Assembly (NCBI GenBank): GCA_937981555.1
Contig: CALJOK010000083.1
Location: 1-53,594 of the forward strand
DNA length: 53,594 bases
Reading direction: 5' to 3'
Origin: an uncultured Saprospiraceae bacterium
GTDB taxonomy: Bacteria; Bacteroidota; Bacteroidia; Chitinophagales; Saprospiraceae
Shown: in pieces, positions 27,410 to 37,741 of the stretch
How the letters are laid out: each line of letters begins with the position of its first letter
Position numbering within the stretch: position 1 is the stretch's first letter
Made by a program: the position numbers and the translations under genes
The notes under the pieces: model-generated
The model's input: the letters and a program-made list of their open reading frames with translations, nothing else
Databases searched by the model: none
What the model was told of the DNA's origin: nothing

Positions 27410-28708
27410 ATGGAATATTTAGCAATTATACTTTTCCTTAGCATTTTTTTACTCATCCTTTATGGCTTTCCTGTAGCATTTACTTTGGGAGGAATTTCAA
27501 CGATTTATGCTTTCTGTTTTTTAGATCCATCAGACTTTTCGATGTTACCTTCGAGGATCATGGGAACAATGACGAATGTGGTTTTGCTCGCAGTTCCGCT
27601 CTTTGTTTTTATGGGGATTATGTTGGAGAAATCTGGACTTGCGGAAAGTTTACTCGAAACGATGGCGATGCTTTTTGGAAAAATGAAAGGAGGTTTAGCT
27701 ATTTCAGTTGTAATTGTAGGAGCATTGTTAGCAGCGTCGACAGGTATCGTTGGAGCGACAGTAATTACGATGGGGTTGATTAGTTTACCGACGATGCTAA
27801 ACAGAGGTTACTCGCCTGAATTATCAACCGGAACGATTGCCGCATCAGGAACTTTAGGGCAAATAATTCCACCTTCCGTCGTCTTAGTTTTGTTGGGCGA
27901 TATGTTGGGAGTGACGGTAGGAGATTTGTTTAAAGCGGCATTATTGCCAGGTTTTTTGTTGGTACTTAGCTATGTCATTTACATCGCGGTTTACGCTTAT
28001 TTCAATCCTGAAAAAGCACCAAGTATTCCCGAAGAAGAAATTGCAGCATTTAAAAGAAAAGGTTTTTATGGGAAAATAATCAAAGCATTCTTGTTACCCT
28101 TCTTTTTAATTGTTGCGGTGCTTGGTTCGATCTTAGTGGGTTTGGCAACGCCAACAGAAGCTGCTGCGATTGGCGCAATGGGCGCAACGATTTTGACTAT
28201 TTCTCAAGGGAAGTTTAATTTAAAAATATTGAATGAAGTGATGCGAGAGACGACGCATTTGACGACGATGGTTTTTATCATCTTGTTGGGAGCGACGACT
28301 TTTACCTTTGTTTTTAGAGAACTAGGCGGAGATACTTATTTGGTTAATTTAATTCAAGAGTCGAATTTATCGCCAAATATGTTTTTGTTTTTAGTGATGT
28401 TGGTGGTTTTTGTAGCGGGCTTTTTTATCGATTTTATTGAGATCATATTTATTATCGTTCCGGTGGTAGCGCCTATTTTTGAAATCTATGATATGAATTT
28501 AATTTGGATTGGAATCTTGTTAGCGTTGAATTTACAGACTTCGTTTTTGTCGCCCCCATTTGGGTTTTCATTATTTTATTTGAAAGGAGTTGCGCCGCCT
28601 GAGATTACGACGGGGCATTTATATCGAGGGATAATTCCGTTTGTGATTATTCAATTGGTGTTTTTGTTTTTGGTGATTTTGTTTCCGAAGTTGGTATTTT
28701 TGTTTTGA
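27410..28708 (+). CDS. TRAP transporter large permease (DctM family)
   Basis: This 432-residue protein has about twelve hydrophobic helices and the characteristic features of DctM (AVPLFVFMGIMLEKSGL, PPSVVLVLLGDMLGVTVGDLF, TPTEAAAIGAMGA). It follows dctQ by 25 bp and should move an organic acid, probably with sodium, across the inner membrane. The matching solute receptor is on the opposite strand ~900 bp downstream. Its 3' end is visibly G-rich compared with its 5' end. Confidence 0.92.
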   Translation: MEYLAIILFLSIFLLILYGFPVAFTLGGISTIYAFCFLDPSDFSMLPSRIMGTMTNVVLLAVPLFVFMGIMLEKSGLAESLLETMAMLFGKMKGGLAISVVIVGALLAASTGIVGATVITMGLISLPTMLNRGYSPELSTGTIAASGTLGQIIPPSVVLVLLGDMLGVTVGDLFKAALLPGFLLVLSYVIYIAVYAYFNPEKAPSIPEEEIAAFKRKGFYGKIIKAFLLPFFLIVAVLGSILVGLATPTEAAAIGAMGATILTISQGKFNLKILNEVMRETTHLTTMVFIILLGATTFTFVFRELGGDTYLVNLIQESNLSPNMFLFLVMLVVFVAGFFIDFIEIIFIIVPVVAPIFEIYDMNLIWIGILLALNLQTSFLSPPFGFSLFYLKGVAPPEITTGHLYRGIIPFVIIQLVFLFLVILFPKLVFLF

Positions 28709-28717
28709 GTTTTATAA

Positions 28718-29530
28718 TTAATTTCGAACTCGAATTTTATATTTTCCATCAGATTCGATGTCGATATAAAGTAATCTTTTATTTTCTTCGAAAAAGTCAA
28801 ACCCTTCTTTTAGGTTTTCCCAAAAAGAAAAATGCTCAGAGTTTTTATCCAAAATACCTTCAAAGTTTTTAGTTGGAAAAATATGAATTGGAATATTTCT
28901 ACCTTCTTCTTTCGCTTCGACTGCAAGCAAATATAATTCTTGAATTTTATCATTGGTGAGAGGAATGCAACCTGTTGTTTGGCAACCGCCATGCACATAA
29001 ATATTACTTCCAGGATTAATTGGATCACTTAGCATCTTATCAGAATCATTTGGATAATTTACTTTTAGCGAAAGCAAAAAATTACTCTTTGGATTGAAGT
29101 GACTAATGTGATAGAACCCTTCTGGAATTTGGTAATCACCTTCCATTCGTTTTGGCCCAAGTTGTCCTGAGTTTTTACAAAAATCGTAAGTCGTGAGCAA
29201 TTGATAATCGGAAGAGTTTTTTTTTATCCATACTTCTAAAATTTCTTCCTGTTTAAAAACCCTTAAGAATAATTTGTAATCGAAAGAATTGAACCCTTTG
29301 GAAGTCAACAATTTTTTGATATAAATTTCCTTTGCCTCGTAGGCATCTCTGACTCGTTCAAAACGCATTTGATCGTTGCGAAAAGTACTAGCAGGAGTCT
29401 CTTTCCAATTGTCTAAACTGATGTGATCCAAGTTGAGATTTTCTTTTTTTGATAAAAAATAAATAATTGCTAACGTTGTCGTTAATATAATTACAAGAAC
29501 TAGAAGTGCTTTCTTTTTTCGTTTTTTCAT
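28718..29530 (-). CDS. L,D-transpeptidase (YkuD domain) protein
   Basis: This 270-residue protein has an N-terminal helix (residues 7-24) and a YkuD domain with the catalytic motif YVHGGCQTTGCIPLT, in which the second Cys is the nucleophile. It should cross-link peptidoglycan or attach lipoproteins to it, or act as a carboxypeptidase. It is convergent with dctM, with 9 bp between the stops, and lies between the two halves of the TRAP operon. The substrate is not evident. Confidence 0.87.
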   Translation of the reverse strand: MKKRKKKALLVLVIILTTTLAIIYFLSKKENLNLDHISLDNWKETPASTFRNDQMRFERVRDAYEAKEIYIKKLLTSKGFNSFDYKLFLRVFKQEEILEVWIKKNSSDYQLLTTYDFCKNSGQLGPKRMEGDYQIPEGFYHISHFNPKSNFLLSLKVNYPNDSDKMLSDPINPGSNIYVHGGCQTTGCIPLTNDKIQELYLLAVEAKEEGRNIPIHIFPTKNFEGILDKNSEHFSFWENLKEGFDFFEENKRLLYIDIESDGKYKIRVRN

Positions 29531-29547
29531 AGTGTTTCATAGATAGG

Positions 29548-29584
29548 AGAGGTGTTAGCGCTTTAAGCGCTAACACCTCTTTTT
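29548..29584 (+). repeat. hairpin palindrome, copy A (GGTGTTAGCG core)
   Basis: A long palindrome AGAGGTGTTAGCGC / GCGCTAACACCTCT with a 3-5 nt loop is followed by TTTTT on the plus strand. Both adjacent genes are on the minus strand, where no T tract follows, so it is not an obvious terminator for either. A related core recurs at 35181-35219. Confidence 0.6.
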
Positions 29585-29594
29585 ATGTTGAAAT

Positions 29595-30713
29595 CTACAT
29601 TTGAATTTTATTATAAAAAACTTTCTCCGTCAGTTTTGACCATTCCGCAGCATCAGTTCTGAAATTATTATAAGACTCATAAACTCGTTTCGCAAAAGGG
29701 TCAGCGGCAGTTACCTCATCCAAAACTTCGTCCGTATATTTTTTTAATTCATCCAAAACCTCTTGGGGGAAAACCCGCAACTCTGCATCTGATTCATCCA
29801 ATATTTTTTTCAAATAAAAAGTGTTCTTTGCTTCCAATTCTGACAGCATCCACATGTTTAATCGAAGTGCAGCGGTCTTCAATATGGCTTGCAAATCACT
29901 AGGCAACTCATTGAATTTTTCTTTGTTAAAAAACATTTCGAGCGTGGTTCCAGCTTCGTGCCATCCTGGTGAATAATAATACTTCGCAATCTGATGAAAG
30001 CCCATAATGTAATCATGATAAGGGCCAATCCATTCTGTGGCATCAATTACTCCTCGTTCCAAACTTGTGTATAGTTCTCCTCCTGCAATCAAAATTGGAT
30101 TACCTCCAGCCTTTGCTAAAACCTTTCCACCAAGTCCTGGCATTCTCATTTTTAGACCTTGTAGATCTGCTACCGAATTAATTTCTTTATTGAACCATCC
30201 CCCCATTTGAACACCTGAGTTTCCAGCAGGAATTGGAATCAAATTAAATTTATCATACAATTCTTCCCAAAGTTCCAAACCACCTCCGCTGATCAACCAT
30301 GAGTTCATTTGTTGCGCATTCATACCAAAAGGGACAGAGGCAAAAAACTGCGCAGAGGAAGCAATCCCCGCCCAATAATAAGCGGAGCCATGACCAATTT
30401 CGGCAGCACCACTACTTACCGCATTGAAGATTTCCAAGGCAGGAACTAACTCACCACCACCATAAACTTTGATTTCCATTCGACCGCCAGACATTTCTTT
30501 TACCCACTTTGCGAAGAGGTTGCAACCTTCTCCCAAGACTGGGAAATTGGGTGGCCAAGTCGTAACCATTTTCCATTTATACGTCTTCCCTGAAACAGTT
30601 GTAGAAGAAGTACTTTGCGCTATATTTTCATTCGTACAACCTCGAATAGCAAATGGCAAGGAAATGATTCCTAGTGCAGCTCCTTTGAAAAAATCTTTAC
30701 GATTGAGTTTCAT
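29595..30713 (-). CDS. TRAP transporter solute-binding receptor (DctP family)
   Basis: This 372-residue exported receptor starts with a lipoprotein/Tat-like signal (KLNRKDFFKGAALGIISLP, then AIRGC). The mature body shows family features (YKWKMVTTWPPNFPVLGEG, LQGLKMRMPGLGGKVLAKAGG, SLERGVIDATEW). DctP receptors bind organic acids in the periplasm and deliver them to DctQM. Here it is encoded on the strand opposite dctQM and separated by the L,D-transpeptidase gene. The ligand is unknown. Confidence 0.92.
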   Translation of the reverse strand: MKLNRKDFFKGAALGIISLPFAIRGCTNENIAQSTSSTTVSGKTYKWKMVTTWPPNFPVLGEGCNLFAKWVKEMSGGRMEIKVYGGGELVPALEIFNAVSSGAAEIGHGSAYYWAGIASSAQFFASVPFGMNAQQMNSWLISGGGLELWEELYDKFNLIPIPAGNSGVQMGGWFNKEINSVADLQGLKMRMPGLGGKVLAKAGGNPILIAGGELYTSLERGVIDATEWIGPYHDYIMGFHQIAKYYYSPGWHEAGTTLEMFFNKEKFNELPSDLQAILKTAALRLNMWMLSELEAKNTFYLKKILDESDAELRVFPQEVLDELKKYTDEVLDEVTAADPFAKRVYESYNNFRTDAAEWSKLTEKVFYNKIQM

Positions 30714-30909
30714 GTGTTGAGTTTTTATTTTCCTAAAGATAAAAATTGGATTTAATCTAAGCTTAGATTTTAAGAAGGTATTTTTGAAAAAAACTTATGT
30801 AGCGAAATATTTTTATAAATGATTGATATTCAATAAATTAATGGTTACTATTGATACTATAACAGAGAAAACAGAAAACCTAAATTAACCGAACTAACAC
30901 TAAAATTAA

Positions 30910-31659
30910 ATGAAAGGTATTATTGTTGACGACGAAGCCCGAAGTCGTAGGTTGCTCCAAGCATTGTGTTTGGAATATTGTGATGGTTTGGAAATTATCG
31001 GATTGGCTGATTCTGTAAGTGAAGCAAAAAAATTAATAGCTCAAGAAATGCCCGATGTCGTTTTTTTGGATATTCGAATGCCGATCGAAAGTGGTTTCGA
31101 ATTACTAAAATTTTATAATAATGATTTTTCTTTTGAAGTTATTTTTACCACGGCTTATGATGAATATGCAGTAGAAGCATTTCAATTTTCCGCCATTGAT
31201 TATTTATTAAAACCGATTGAAATTGACGAATTAGTTAAAGCGGTAGAATCGGTAAAAGAACTGAGAAATTACTCTCCTCAATCTGAAAAATTCGAATTCC
31301 TTCAAGAATTATTAGCAGCTCAAAAAATAGAAAAGATTGCCTTGACCACGACTGATGGATTTACCTTTGTCAATCATAAAGATATTATTCGATGTGAAGC
31401 AGAAAGCAATTATACAACTGTATTTTTGATAGATGGGACTTCTCACTTAATCACTAAGACTTTGGGGCATTTTGAAAAGCTATTATTTGAAAAAGATTTT
31501 TTTAGAATACACAAATCTCATTTAGTTAATTTGCATACCGTAAGAAAATTTATTAAATCAAAAAAAGGAGGATTAGTAGAAACTGTCGATGAAATAAGAA
31601 TCGAAGTTTCGTCTAGAAAAAGAGAAGAGTTGTTGGAGCGACTTTCTAAATTGAAATAA
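30910..31659 (+). CDS. LytTR-type response regulator
   Basis: The 249-residue protein joins an N-terminal receiver (acidic pair Asp7-Asp8, phospho-acceptor Asp54 in VVFLDIRMP, conserved Lys in YLLKPIE) to a C-terminal LytTR DNA-binding domain (IIRCEAESNYTTVFL, FFRIHKSHLVNLHTV). It is probably phosphorylated by a histidine kinase of the LytS type. No kinase is adjacent, so the partner is elsewhere. It probably controls genes at a 9-bp direct-repeat type site, but no target is visible here. Confidence 0.92.
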   Translation: MKGIIVDDEARSRRLLQALCLEYCDGLEIIGLADSVSEAKKLIAQEMPDVVFLDIRMPIESGFELLKFYNNDFSFEVIFTTAYDEYAVEAFQFSAIDYLLKPIEIDELVKAVESVKELRNYSPQSEKFEFLQELLAAQKIEKIALTTTDGFTFVNHKDIIRCEAESNYTTVFLIDGTSHLITKTLGHFEKLLFEKDFFRIHKSHLVNLHTVRKFIKSKKGGLVETVDEIRIEVSSRKREELLERLSKLK

Positions 31660-31825
31660 AGATTTACGTTTGCCGAGAAATAAAATGTATTTGTCGAGAT
31701 ATTATGATTTTTAGCAATGAAAAAGCTAGTTTTAGAGAAAATGATTACTTAGTATAATCAATTAAGTTCTAGGATAGAAATAATTAAAAAGAACTTAAAG
31801 GTCAACTAATCAAAAAAACAGAAAA

Positions 31826-32452
31826 ATGTATCTACTCGTATTTGGAGACTGGTGGAGTTCGTTAAATGGAACACAGCAAATGTTCTGGGGAATCTCCATC
31901 ATATTTAGTGTCTTATTTGTTATTCAATTCGTATTGAGTTTGATTGGTTTAGATTTTGAAGGAGAGACAGACTTTGACGTGAGTACCGATTCAGATACCG
32001 AAGGCGGCTATAGCCTTGACCCAAGTTTCACTTTATTTTCAGTTCGGAGTATTATTGCTTTTTTCACCTTCTTTGGCTGGACAGGTGTGCTGGCTTTGAA
32101 TGCAGGTTTGGGAACGACGATGGCGGTTATTTGTGCAAGTGCATCGGGATTTTTGGCAATGGTTATAGTAGGCTACATGATGTATCTCTTTTCAAAATTA
32201 GGGGAATCAGGGAATGTAGATTTAAGCGAGGCCTTGTTTCAAACAGGCGAAGTTTACCTCACGATTCCTGCTGGAAAACGAGCAGTTGGAAAAATTCATA
32301 TCAATATCCAAGGAGTGATGAAAGAGATGGATGCGATTACGGAGGGGAAAACGTTAATGACTGGTTCGACGATCAGAGTGGTAGAAATTGTGGATGAGAA
32401 TTTATTGCTTGTTGAGTCTGTGGAAACTTTTTTAGAAGGGGAGAAGTTTTAA
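31826..32452 (+). CDS. NfeD/YqiJ-like membrane protein next to flotillin
   Basis: This 208-residue protein has three transmembrane segments (about residues 20-42, 70-90, 96-118) followed by a C-terminal OB-fold-like region (AVGKIHINIQGVMKEMDAI). This is the usual layout of NfeD-like proteins that occur with flotillin and SPFH proteins, and in E. coli YqiJ sits next to YqiK. It lies 169 bp upstream of the flotillin gene on the same strand, so the two may act together in membrane microdomains. No protease domain is present. Confidence 0.78.
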   Translation: MYLLVFGDWWSSLNGTQQMFWGISIIFSVLFVIQFVLSLIGLDFEGETDFDVSTDSDTEGGYSLDPSFTLFSVRSIIAFFTFFGWTGVLALNAGLGTTMAVICASASGFLAMVIVGYMMYLFSKLGESGNVDLSEALFQTGEVYLTIPAGKRAVGKIHINIQGVMKEMDAITEGKTLMTGSTIRVVEIVDENLLLVESVETFLEGEKF

Positions 32453-32621
32453 AAATTAAAGTATGATTACCTTTCTGAATTTCACAAAATAATAATTTAC
32501 CGATACTATATTTTCGATATTGCAATCTTCCTATTTTTTTCAAATGGAAAAAATAGCTCAGATAAAGCTATGGAGAACACAAAACAAAACCACATTTTAA
32601 AAACCTTAAACATTACAACTT

Positions 32622-34038
32622 ATGAGTTCCGCATTAATTTTAGTTGCCGCTTTTGTTGGCTTAATTTTTCTAATGGGTTTATTTTTAATATCTCGATACA
32701 AAAGATGTCCTTCGGATAGAATTCTAGTCATTTCTGGAAAGACTGGACAAGGATCTTCTAAATGTATTGCAGGAGGAGCCACATTTGTTTGGCCAGTTAT
32801 TCAGGAGTATGAATATTTAGATCTGTCTCCAATCTCAATTGACGTTGATTTGAAAAGTGCATTAAGTAAGCAAAATATTCGTATCGATGTACCATCTCGA
32901 TTTACAGTTGGTATTTCTACTGAAGAAGGGATTATGCAAAATGCAGCTGAGACTTTTGGGAAAAGAAACGATGCAAATCCGAGATATCGCAAAAGATATT
33001 ATTTTAGGTCAATTGCGTTTGGTTGTTGCAACGATGGATATTGAAGAAATCAATTCTGATCGAGATAAATTCTTAACTAATGTTGCATCGAATGTGGGAG
33101 CGGAGTTGCGAAAAATTGGACTTCAATTAATTAATGTAAACGTAACGGATATACAAGACGAATCTGGTTATATTGAAGCTCTTGGAAAAGAAGCTGCAGC
33201 GAAAGCAATTAATGATGCTCGAATGAGTGTTGCTGAAAAAAATAGAGATGGTTCGATCGGGGAAGCGCATGCTCGCCAAGATCAAAGAATTCAAGTTTCT
33301 AATGCTGATGCATTGGCGCAAGTGGGAGAGTCTGAAGCAGAAGCAAAAGCTATCGAAGGAGCCAATTTGGCTGCCATCAGAATTTCAGAATCGAATGCGG
33401 AACGTCGTCAACGGGAAGCAGAATATTTGAAGCTCGCTACTTCATCTGAAAAAATTCAAGCGGCAAAAGCTTTGGAAGAAGCCTACCTCGCAGAGAAGGA
33501 AGCAGAGCAAGCACGTGCTGCCAAAGAAATGGCAACGGCTCAAGCCAACGAAATCGTTCAAGCTGAAATCGCTAAGCGTAAAAAAGAAATTGATGCAGAA
33601 GGAGAGGCGGAAAGAATACGAAGAATTGCAAGAGGTAATGCCGATGCAATCTTTATGGAAAAAGAAGCAGAAGCAAAAGGTATGCTCGAAATCTTAAATC
33701 GCCAAGCACAAGGATTTGGAGCGATCGTGAAAGCTACGAATGGTAATTCTAAAGATGCTGTATTGATGATTATTGCTGACAAGTTAGAGGACTTAGTGAA
33801 AACTCAAGTGGAAGCAATTAAGAATATTAAAATTGACAAAGTTACTGTTTGGGAAAATGGTAGTGGCGGAGATGGCGAAGGAAATGCTACCTCTAAATTT
33901 GTTTCTGGTTTGTATAAATCAGTTCCTCCGATGAGCGATTTGTTCAACATGGCAGGGATGGATTTGCCACAATACCTTGGACAAAAAACGGAAACTAGCA
34001 AGGAGTTGACAGAAGGCGAGGAAATCGTTGAAGAATAA
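32622..34038 (+). pseudogene. flotillin (SPFH family), frameshifted
   Basis: The N-terminal frame (32622 onward) reads MSSALILVAAFVGLIFLMG and VPSRFTVGISTEEGIMQNAAE, then runs into a stop after residue 140. The rest of the flotillin, from LLGKETMQIRDIAKDIILG onward, is in the next frame to 34038. At 32946-32955 the sequence is GCTGAGACTT where GCTGAGAGACTT would keep one frame, so loss of one GA unit is the simplest explanation. The repaired protein would have about 472 residues with the SPFH domain, a long Ala/Glu coiled coil and the C-terminal VPPMSDLFNMAGMDLP region. The upstream partner is NfeD-like. Whether this is a real mutation or an assembly error cannot be decided here. Confidence 0.88.
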
Positions 34039-34142
34039 TGAGGTAAATTTTTTTCTGACAGAATTTTTATATCTTTGATTTTAAGAGAATCATGTTTGAG
34101 AGAAAAACTTACATTAAAAGAGCTTGCTTCAAAAAGCCAAAT

Positions 34143-34173
34143 AGCGGAGACTTCCAAAGTCTTCGCTTTTTTT
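34143..34173 (+). terminator. Rho-independent terminator after the flotillin gene
   Basis: An AGCGGAGACTT/AAGTCTTCGCT stem with a CCA loop is followed by a T run. It fits the end of the NfeD/flotillin unit. Confidence 0.82.
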
Positions 34174-34249
34174 GTGGAAGGAAACATAAAACTTATTTCC
34201 ATTTAAAGTCTAACTTCTTGCTTACCTTTGCCGCCTAAATTCAATTTCA

Positions 34250-35170
34250 TTGTCAGAAATAACAAAAGGATCAAGATCCACTACAATTGGTTTTGCCATT
34301 TTAATTTTACTTTCCATTACTTGGGGAGCATCTTTTATTTTGATAAAAAAAGGGTTGTTGGCATTTTCTCCAATGCAAGTAGCAAGTTTGAGAATTGGAA
34401 TTGCAGGTGTTGCATTTCTTCCCTTTTTTATATTCAATTTTAAAAAAATAGACTGGTCACAGTTGCAGCCATTGTTGATTGTTGGGTTTGCAGGAAGTGC
34501 AATTCCTGCATTGCTTTTTTCCATAGCCCAAACTCAAGTGAGTAGTTCGGTGGCAGGAGTTTTAAATTCAATGACTCCGATTTTTGTTTTGATTCAGGGA
34601 GTCCTTTTTTACGGATTAATTTTGACTCGAAATAAATTAATTGGAGTCATCTTAGGATTTTTGGGAGCATCTCTTTTGATTATTGGGCCATCTTATTTTA
34701 TGCCTCAAGTGGAAGAAATTGTTTCGACAGAGGATAAGAATGAATGGTATGCGTTGCTGTTGATTTTGGCAACTTACTGTTACGCCTTGAGTGGGAATAC
34801 GATTCAAAAACATTTCCAAAATACTTCAGCGATAAATTTAAGTGCAGCAGCTTATTGTTTAGTTGCGCCGGTGGGAATACTTTATTTGCTTTTTTCTGAT
34901 TTTATAAATATTCTTCAAACGCATCCTGATGCGATGACTTCGGTGGGAGCGATTACTCTTTTAGCATTAGTAGGAACAGTTGCGGCATCGGTTATTTTCT
35001 TTAAATTAATTCAAATGACCAGCGCACTCTTTGCCTCGACGGTGGCTTTTTTAATTCCAATTGTGGCGATCGGATTTGGATTCTTGGATGGAGAGGAAGT
35101 GACGATTTATCATTTCTTAGGGATGGCGATGATCTTATTTGGAGTTTATATTACGAGGAAGAAAAAATAG
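34250..35170 (+). CDS. EamA/DMT family transporter
   Basis: This 306-residue protein has about ten hydrophobic segments in two EamA repeats; the first contains LLSITWGASFILIKKGL and the second begins near LLLILATYCYALSGNTIQK. Drug/metabolite transporters of this group export amino acids, nucleosides or drugs. The start is probably TTG at 34250, since the first in-frame ATG lies after the first helix. Its substrate is unknown. It converges on lptB. Confidence 0.88.
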   Translation: MSEITKGSRSTTIGFAILILLSITWGASFILIKKGLLAFSPMQVASLRIGIAGVAFLPFFIFNFKKIDWSQLQPLLIVGFAGSAIPALLFSIAQTQVSSSVAGVLNSMTPIFVLIQGVLFYGLILTRNKLIGVILGFLGASLLIIGPSYFMPQVEEIVSTEDKNEWYALLLILATYCYALSGNTIQKHFQNTSAINLSAAAYCLVAPVGILYLLFSDFINILQTHPDAMTSVGAITLLALVGTVAASVIFFKLIQMTSALFASTVAFLIPIVAIGFGFLDGEEVTIYHFLGMAMILFGVYITRKKK

Positions 35171-35180
35171 ATTTTAAATA

Positions 35181-35219
35181 AAAATAGGTGTTAGCGATTT
35201 AGCACTAACACCTATTTTT
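35181..35219. terminator. hairpin palindrome, copy B, between convergent genes
   Basis: A 14-bp AAAATAGGTGTTAG / CTAACACCTATTTT stem has A and T tracts on both sides and lies between the EamA and lptB stops. It can end both. Its AGGTGTTAGCG core matches the palindrome at 29548. Confidence 0.82.
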
Positions 35220-35237
35220 ATTTTTTCTAGCAAAGAA

Positions 35238-35975
35238 TTAATCTACAATTTTCTTCCTCAATTTAAAATTCTTCCCTAAGTAAACCTTACGAACCATTTC
35301 ATCTGCAGCCAATTCTTCCGCAGTTCCTGCCTTTAAAATATTTCCTTCAAACATCAAATAAGCTCGATCAGTTATCGAAAGTGTTTCTTGCACATTATGA
35401 TCGGTGATCAAAATTCCGATATTTTTATCTTTTAGTTTTTCAACAATAGCTTGAATATCTTCCACGGCAATTGGATCAATTCCAGCAAAAGGTTCATCCA
35501 ACAAAATGAATTTTGGACTAGTCGCTAAAGCTCTGGCAATTTCAGTTCTACGACGTTCTCCACCTGAAAGGGAATCGCCTGAATTTTTTCGAACTTGGTG
35601 CAAACTGAATTCGTCAATCAAGCTTTCTAGTTTTTCAGCTTGCTCACTTTTGGATAATTTAGTCATTTCCAAAACTGCTTTTATGTTATCCTCCACACTT
35701 AACTTTCTAAAAACAGAAGGCTCTTGTGGTAAATACCCAATCCCTTTTTGCGCTCGTTTGTACATCGGCAACTGCGTGATATTTTCATCTGCCAAAAAAA
35801 CATTACCTGCATTTGGTTGGATAAATCCTACTGTCATATAAAAAGTGGTTGTTTTTCCGGCACCATTTGGGCCAAGCAAACCAACGATTTCTCCTTGATG
35901 AACTTCAATGGAAACTTCTTTGACAACCTTTCGGCTACCGTAAATTTTGACTAGTTTTTCTGATCTTAAAATCAT
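35238..35975 (-). CDS. lptB: LPS export ABC transporter ATP-binding protein
   Basis: This 245-residue ATPase powers extraction of lipopolysaccharide from the inner membrane with LptFG and LptC. Walker A is [11 protein letters not shown], the signature motif is [15 protein letters not shown], and Walker B is [13 protein letters not shown] with the H-loop in ITDHNV. The segments around [20 protein letters not shown] are diagnostic of LptB. It lies 38 bp downstream of the Ig-like lipoprotein gene and may be in one unit with it and xerD. Confidence 0.95.
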   Translation of the reverse strand: MILRSEKLVKIYGSRKVVKEVSIEVHQGEIVGLLGPNGAGKTTTFYMTVGFIQPNAGNVFLADENITQLPMYKRAQKGIGYLPQEPSVFRKLSVEDNIKAVLEMTKLSKSEQAEKLESLIDEFSLHQVRKNSGDSLSGGERRRTEIARALATSPKFILLDEPFAGIDPIAVEDIQAIVEKLKDKNIGILITDHNVQETLSITDRAYLMFEGNILKAGTAEELAADEMVRKVYLGKNFKLRKKIVD

Positions 35976-36013
35976 GGTATTTTTTTTGGAAAAAATAGTG
36001 ATGAACGATAAAA

Positions 36014-37741
36014 TTAATTCTTCCCTCCTTGTTGCGGTTTTGGTCTATCTGATTGTGGTTTTTCCGAAGCCGGCGGCGGAGTTGAATTATTTCCTTTTTT
36101 AGATTTTGCTTTTTCATCAGCGGAGACTGTCGCATCTAATTCCCAGCCTGCTCTCAACTCTTCTAATTCTCTTGTAAATAACGGTTCAGGTTGCGAAAGG
36201 TTATCATAACTTCCAGTATCCCATCGTCCATTTCCATTCGTATCTTGAATCATTCGAACGGAATATTTCCCAGTTGCGATAGATTTAAATACTTTTTTGA
36301 AAATGGTGTCACCACTCATTGGGATGATTTCTACCAATGCATTTGATTTATCTAACAATTCAATTACATAATCTTTATCAGCCTGCATGTCGACTACAGT
36401 CAAAGTCATATCTCCAAAATCAGTTGCTGTTTTTACGTCCAAAGCCTGAGTGATGGTATCACTCTGCAAACCAAAAAGATCTGTCAAAGCGCCAGGAAGT
36501 AATTTCAATTGATAAGGTATTTTTTCTTTAAAAGAATATTGTATTAACAATTTTCTTTTGTTGGTCGAATCAATTTCGATCTTCGGAACAACTCTTTGAA
36601 AAGTTGTATCTGCCAAAATTGCCACCAAGTTAGTATCGATATTTTCCAAAGGATGATTAAATAAAATGGAAAAATTCTTATTCGCTCTAACTTCTAATTT
36701 CGAGTTGGGTGTAATTGCTTTAGCAGGAACTAATTTATTTTTTTGGAAAAAAGTAGTCCTTGACAATTTTGGAATTTTGATAGTGTCGGGAGGAAAAGTA
36801 TCCTTTACCACAAAAACATTCCAACTAGTATCTTGTGGCAAATCATACCAAAGCAAAACGGAATCTTTCACCGCGTGTAAATAAGTTCTTTGTCCTACAT
36901 CTTCAAAAGTAAGTTTATATTCTTCCTCCTGTGGCTTTCGATTAAAACCAAAAGCGATCCGTCCATATTTCTTTTTGTCTTCTCCTTGGAGTTGTAATTG
37001 AGATTCTTCTTGAAATATTTGCAAAGTCAAATCAACTTTCGTTGAATCGGTTACGACAATTGGTTCTTTTAGAAAACCGATTTTTTCACTTTTATTATCA
37101 AATAAATAATTCGCATTTCCATCGATCAAGGCAAATACTTTGAACGTATCCGCCCGAACATTTTTTATGGAAAAATTCCCGCCTTCATCTGTTTTAGCAA
37201 AATAAAAAGGTTTCTCTTTTCGCACCACCGTATCCGACAAATTATCGTACAACATCACCAAAACATCCTTCACAGGTTTTTTGTCAAAAGCCTCCACGAC
37301 CTGTCCAGTCACTTCCAATGAATCAATAAAATCACCCGTAGAAAAAACAAACCGTAAATCTTCTACCGGATTTCGCTCGGTCAAATCTTGAACAGCCGTT
37401 CCAAAATTAATAGTATAAGTTGCATTCTCTCGTAGAACTTCCTTCTCATCAAATTCAAATCGAACGGTCTTCTTTTTTAAAGAAACATCAAACTTCTCTC
37501 GCAACGGAGGCGAGACAACGACTTGTTTAAAAATATCGTTTAGCTGCAACCATTCGTTGAAAGTTAATTCAATGATCTGCTTTTTAAAATTCGTTTGATA
37601 ATTAGGAGTAGATTTTAAATTATCTAAAATGGGAGGAATGGTATCTTTTTTTCCACCAGTCAAAGTTCCCTGATTGGCGCATCCAATCAAAGTCAAAATA
37701 AGCATTGTCGAAGTAAAAAAATAAGAAAAATATTTTTGCAT
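36014..37741 (-). CDS. Ig-like (Big_5) domain lipoprotein
   Basis: This 575-residue protein has a lipoprotein signal ([14 protein letters not shown], lipobox Cys21). The Big_5-type Ig-like domain lies at about residues 35-130 ([44 protein letters not shown]). A carboxypeptidase-regulatory-like domain follows at about residues 145-230 ([22 protein letters not shown]), then a long unassigned body and a Pro-rich, Lys/Ser tail. It is probably anchored to the outer membrane. Similar genes sit in this position in many Bacteroidota next to lptB or xerD; the role is unknown. Confidence 0.82.
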   Translation of the reverse strand: MQKYFSYFFTSTMLILTLIGCANQGTLTGGKKDTIPPILDNLKSTPNYQTNFKKQIIELTFNEWLQLNDIFKQVVVSPPLREKFDVSLKKKTVRFEFDEKEVLRENATYTINFGTAVQDLTERNPVEDLRFVFSTGDFIDSLEVTGQVVEAFDKKPVKDVLVMLYDNLSDTVVRKEKPFYFAKTDEGGNFSIKNVRADTFKVFALIDGNANYLFDNKSEKIGFLKEPIVVTDSTKVDLTLQIFQEESQLQLQGEDKKKYGRIAFGFNRKPQEEEYKLTFEDVGQRTYLHAVKDSVLLWYDLPQDTSWNVFVVKDTFPPDTIKIPKLSRTTFFQKNKLVPAKAITPNSKLEVRANKNFSILFNHPLENIDTNLVAILADTTFQRVVPKIEIDSTNKRKLLIQYSFKEKIPYQLKLLPGALTDLFGLQSDTITQALDVKTATDFGDMTLTVVDMQADKDYVIELLDKSNALVEIIPMSGDTIFKKVFKSIATGKYSVRMIQDTNGNGRWDTGSYDNLSQPEPLFTRELEELRAGWELDATVSADEKAKSKKGNNSTPPPASEKPQSDRPKPQQGGKN

